Assembly: GCA_951230915.1 (NCBI GenBank)
Contig: OX579638.1
Coordinates: forward strand, 7,086,696-7,150,695
From: Antitrichia curtipendula
Taxonomy: Eukaryota; Streptophyta; Bryopsida; Hypnales; Leucodontaceae
Direction: 5' to 3'
DNA: 64,000 bases
A program made the position numbers and the translations under genes. The notes beneath the pieces were generated by a model. It was not told where the DNA came from. It saw nothing but the letters and a program-made list of their open reading frames with translations, and made no database searches. Below, piece after piece: positions 63,145-64,000 of the stretch (position 1 is the stretch's first letter; each line of letters begins with the position of its first letter).

Positions 63145-64000
63145 TTAACCCCTCACCGCCCAAGGGGCCCAAAAGTGGCCTCACACAATCTAGCAGTCGA
63201 CTTCAAAGTGCTGTAACTTTTGCGTCCGGTGTCCAAATTTAATAAAACTTACTGGAAAAGTTGCGCATACTAGACTAGTTTTTGTGGTAAAAATTTCAGA
63301 TCTATCTAAGATGTATTGGATTTTTAAAAGCCATTCGAAGTTCGCAGATTCAATTTCAGTTCACCACACTGCATTGAGATGGCTGCAACTTCGGGGGCTT
63401 GTATCTTTTTCATCAAATGTTATTTTTCAATAAGAAAATTTGGTTTTTGTTCCCCATAAAGTCTACTTAATGTGGGAAAATTTTCATGTCAATCCAAGTT
63501 GTTTCGAATGCTTGGGAGCAATTCGAAGTTCAAAATATAGACATTTCTGCGTTACAGTGAACTTCGGCGGCTTATAACTTCTTCAAAAAATGTTCGATTT
63601 CAATAATTTTTATTGGAAAAGTTGCGCATACTAGTCTAGTTCTTGTAGTAAAATTCTCATACCAATCCAAGAAGTCATGATTGACTGAGAGGCATTTTAG
63701 TAGAGGTAGGTTCAGCAATAGATGTGATTTTTTGCTACTTTTTTCACTGTTTTTTGACATTTCAAAACAATTTTGCAAACGCAATGAGTCAATTGAATGA
63801 TTTTTTTTCCCACCAAAGTGTTTTTCTTTTGGTTTTGAATCACTTTTTAGTTCAAAGTTTTTTCATTTGAGTAGGTTTAGAAATCGAATTTCACCTCGAA
63901 TTGTGTTTTTAGGAAATTTCAGCATCTTTTTTCAACACTAAAACATTATAATCTTTCAATCTATACGGTCAAATGACCTCAAATTTGATTTACACCATCT
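63145..64000 (-). mobile_element. TTAA-bounded second-family element, copy 2, cut by the window end
   Basis: Starts TTAACCCCTCACCGCCCAAG. From there it matches the inverse of 16781 down to about 15915 ('ctactaaaatgc', 'cttggattg' modules), so about 115 bp lie beyond the window. It is less decayed at this terminus than copy 1. Confidence 0.75.

Overview
The window is nuclear DNA of a land plant. Coding exons have ordinary base composition and are split by GT-AG introns. The gaps between genes are long, very AT-rich and full of short terminal-inverted-repeat DNA transposons. The gene set (an ALF4/glomulin homologue, a plant GILT-type thiol reductase, a germin-like relic and a U-box/ARM-repeat ubiquitin ligase) is land-plant-like. 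My best guess is a bryophyte or another non-seed plant, but this is inference from gene structure and repeat style only. I recognise no species.

Layout. 1-8.5 kb: an ALF4-like gene on the minus strand, with twelve exons rebuilt here; its 3' end lies beyond the left edge. 8.5-10.7 kb: a shared upstream region between divergent genes. 10.66-13.19 kb: a complete six-exon GILT gene on the plus strand. 13.66-14.04 kb: a frame-broken germin-like fragment. 14-25 kb: gene-poor, with transposons, one possible small gene (17.1 kb) and a strong 38-bp-stem hairpin at 17.92-18.01 kb that looks like a microRNA precursor. 25-29.6 kb: 5' leader and two-exon gene for a 774-residue U-box/ARM protein. 30-64 kb: no gene I can support. 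The repeats include eight copies of a ~0.95-kb TTAA-bounded element, TTAA-bounded relatives, two CACTA-type elements, a Stowaway-like element nested in another element, and tandem arrays. A GC-richer stretch near 62.5-63.1 kb may be the 5' region of another gene.

How parts relate. Two of the genes point to ubiquitin ligation: ALF4 homologues bind RBX1 and restrain cullin-RING ligases, and U-box/ARM proteins are single-subunit ligases. Nothing in the sequence shows that the two are co-regulated. The most unusual content is the TTAA-bounded element group. Its ends (TTAA then CCCC, and the mirror) match the piggyBac signature, and a neighbouring tandem repeat supplies a related unoccupied target site. 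A 732-bp element with an apparent 4-bp target duplication and the miRNA-like hairpin are the next most interesting items.
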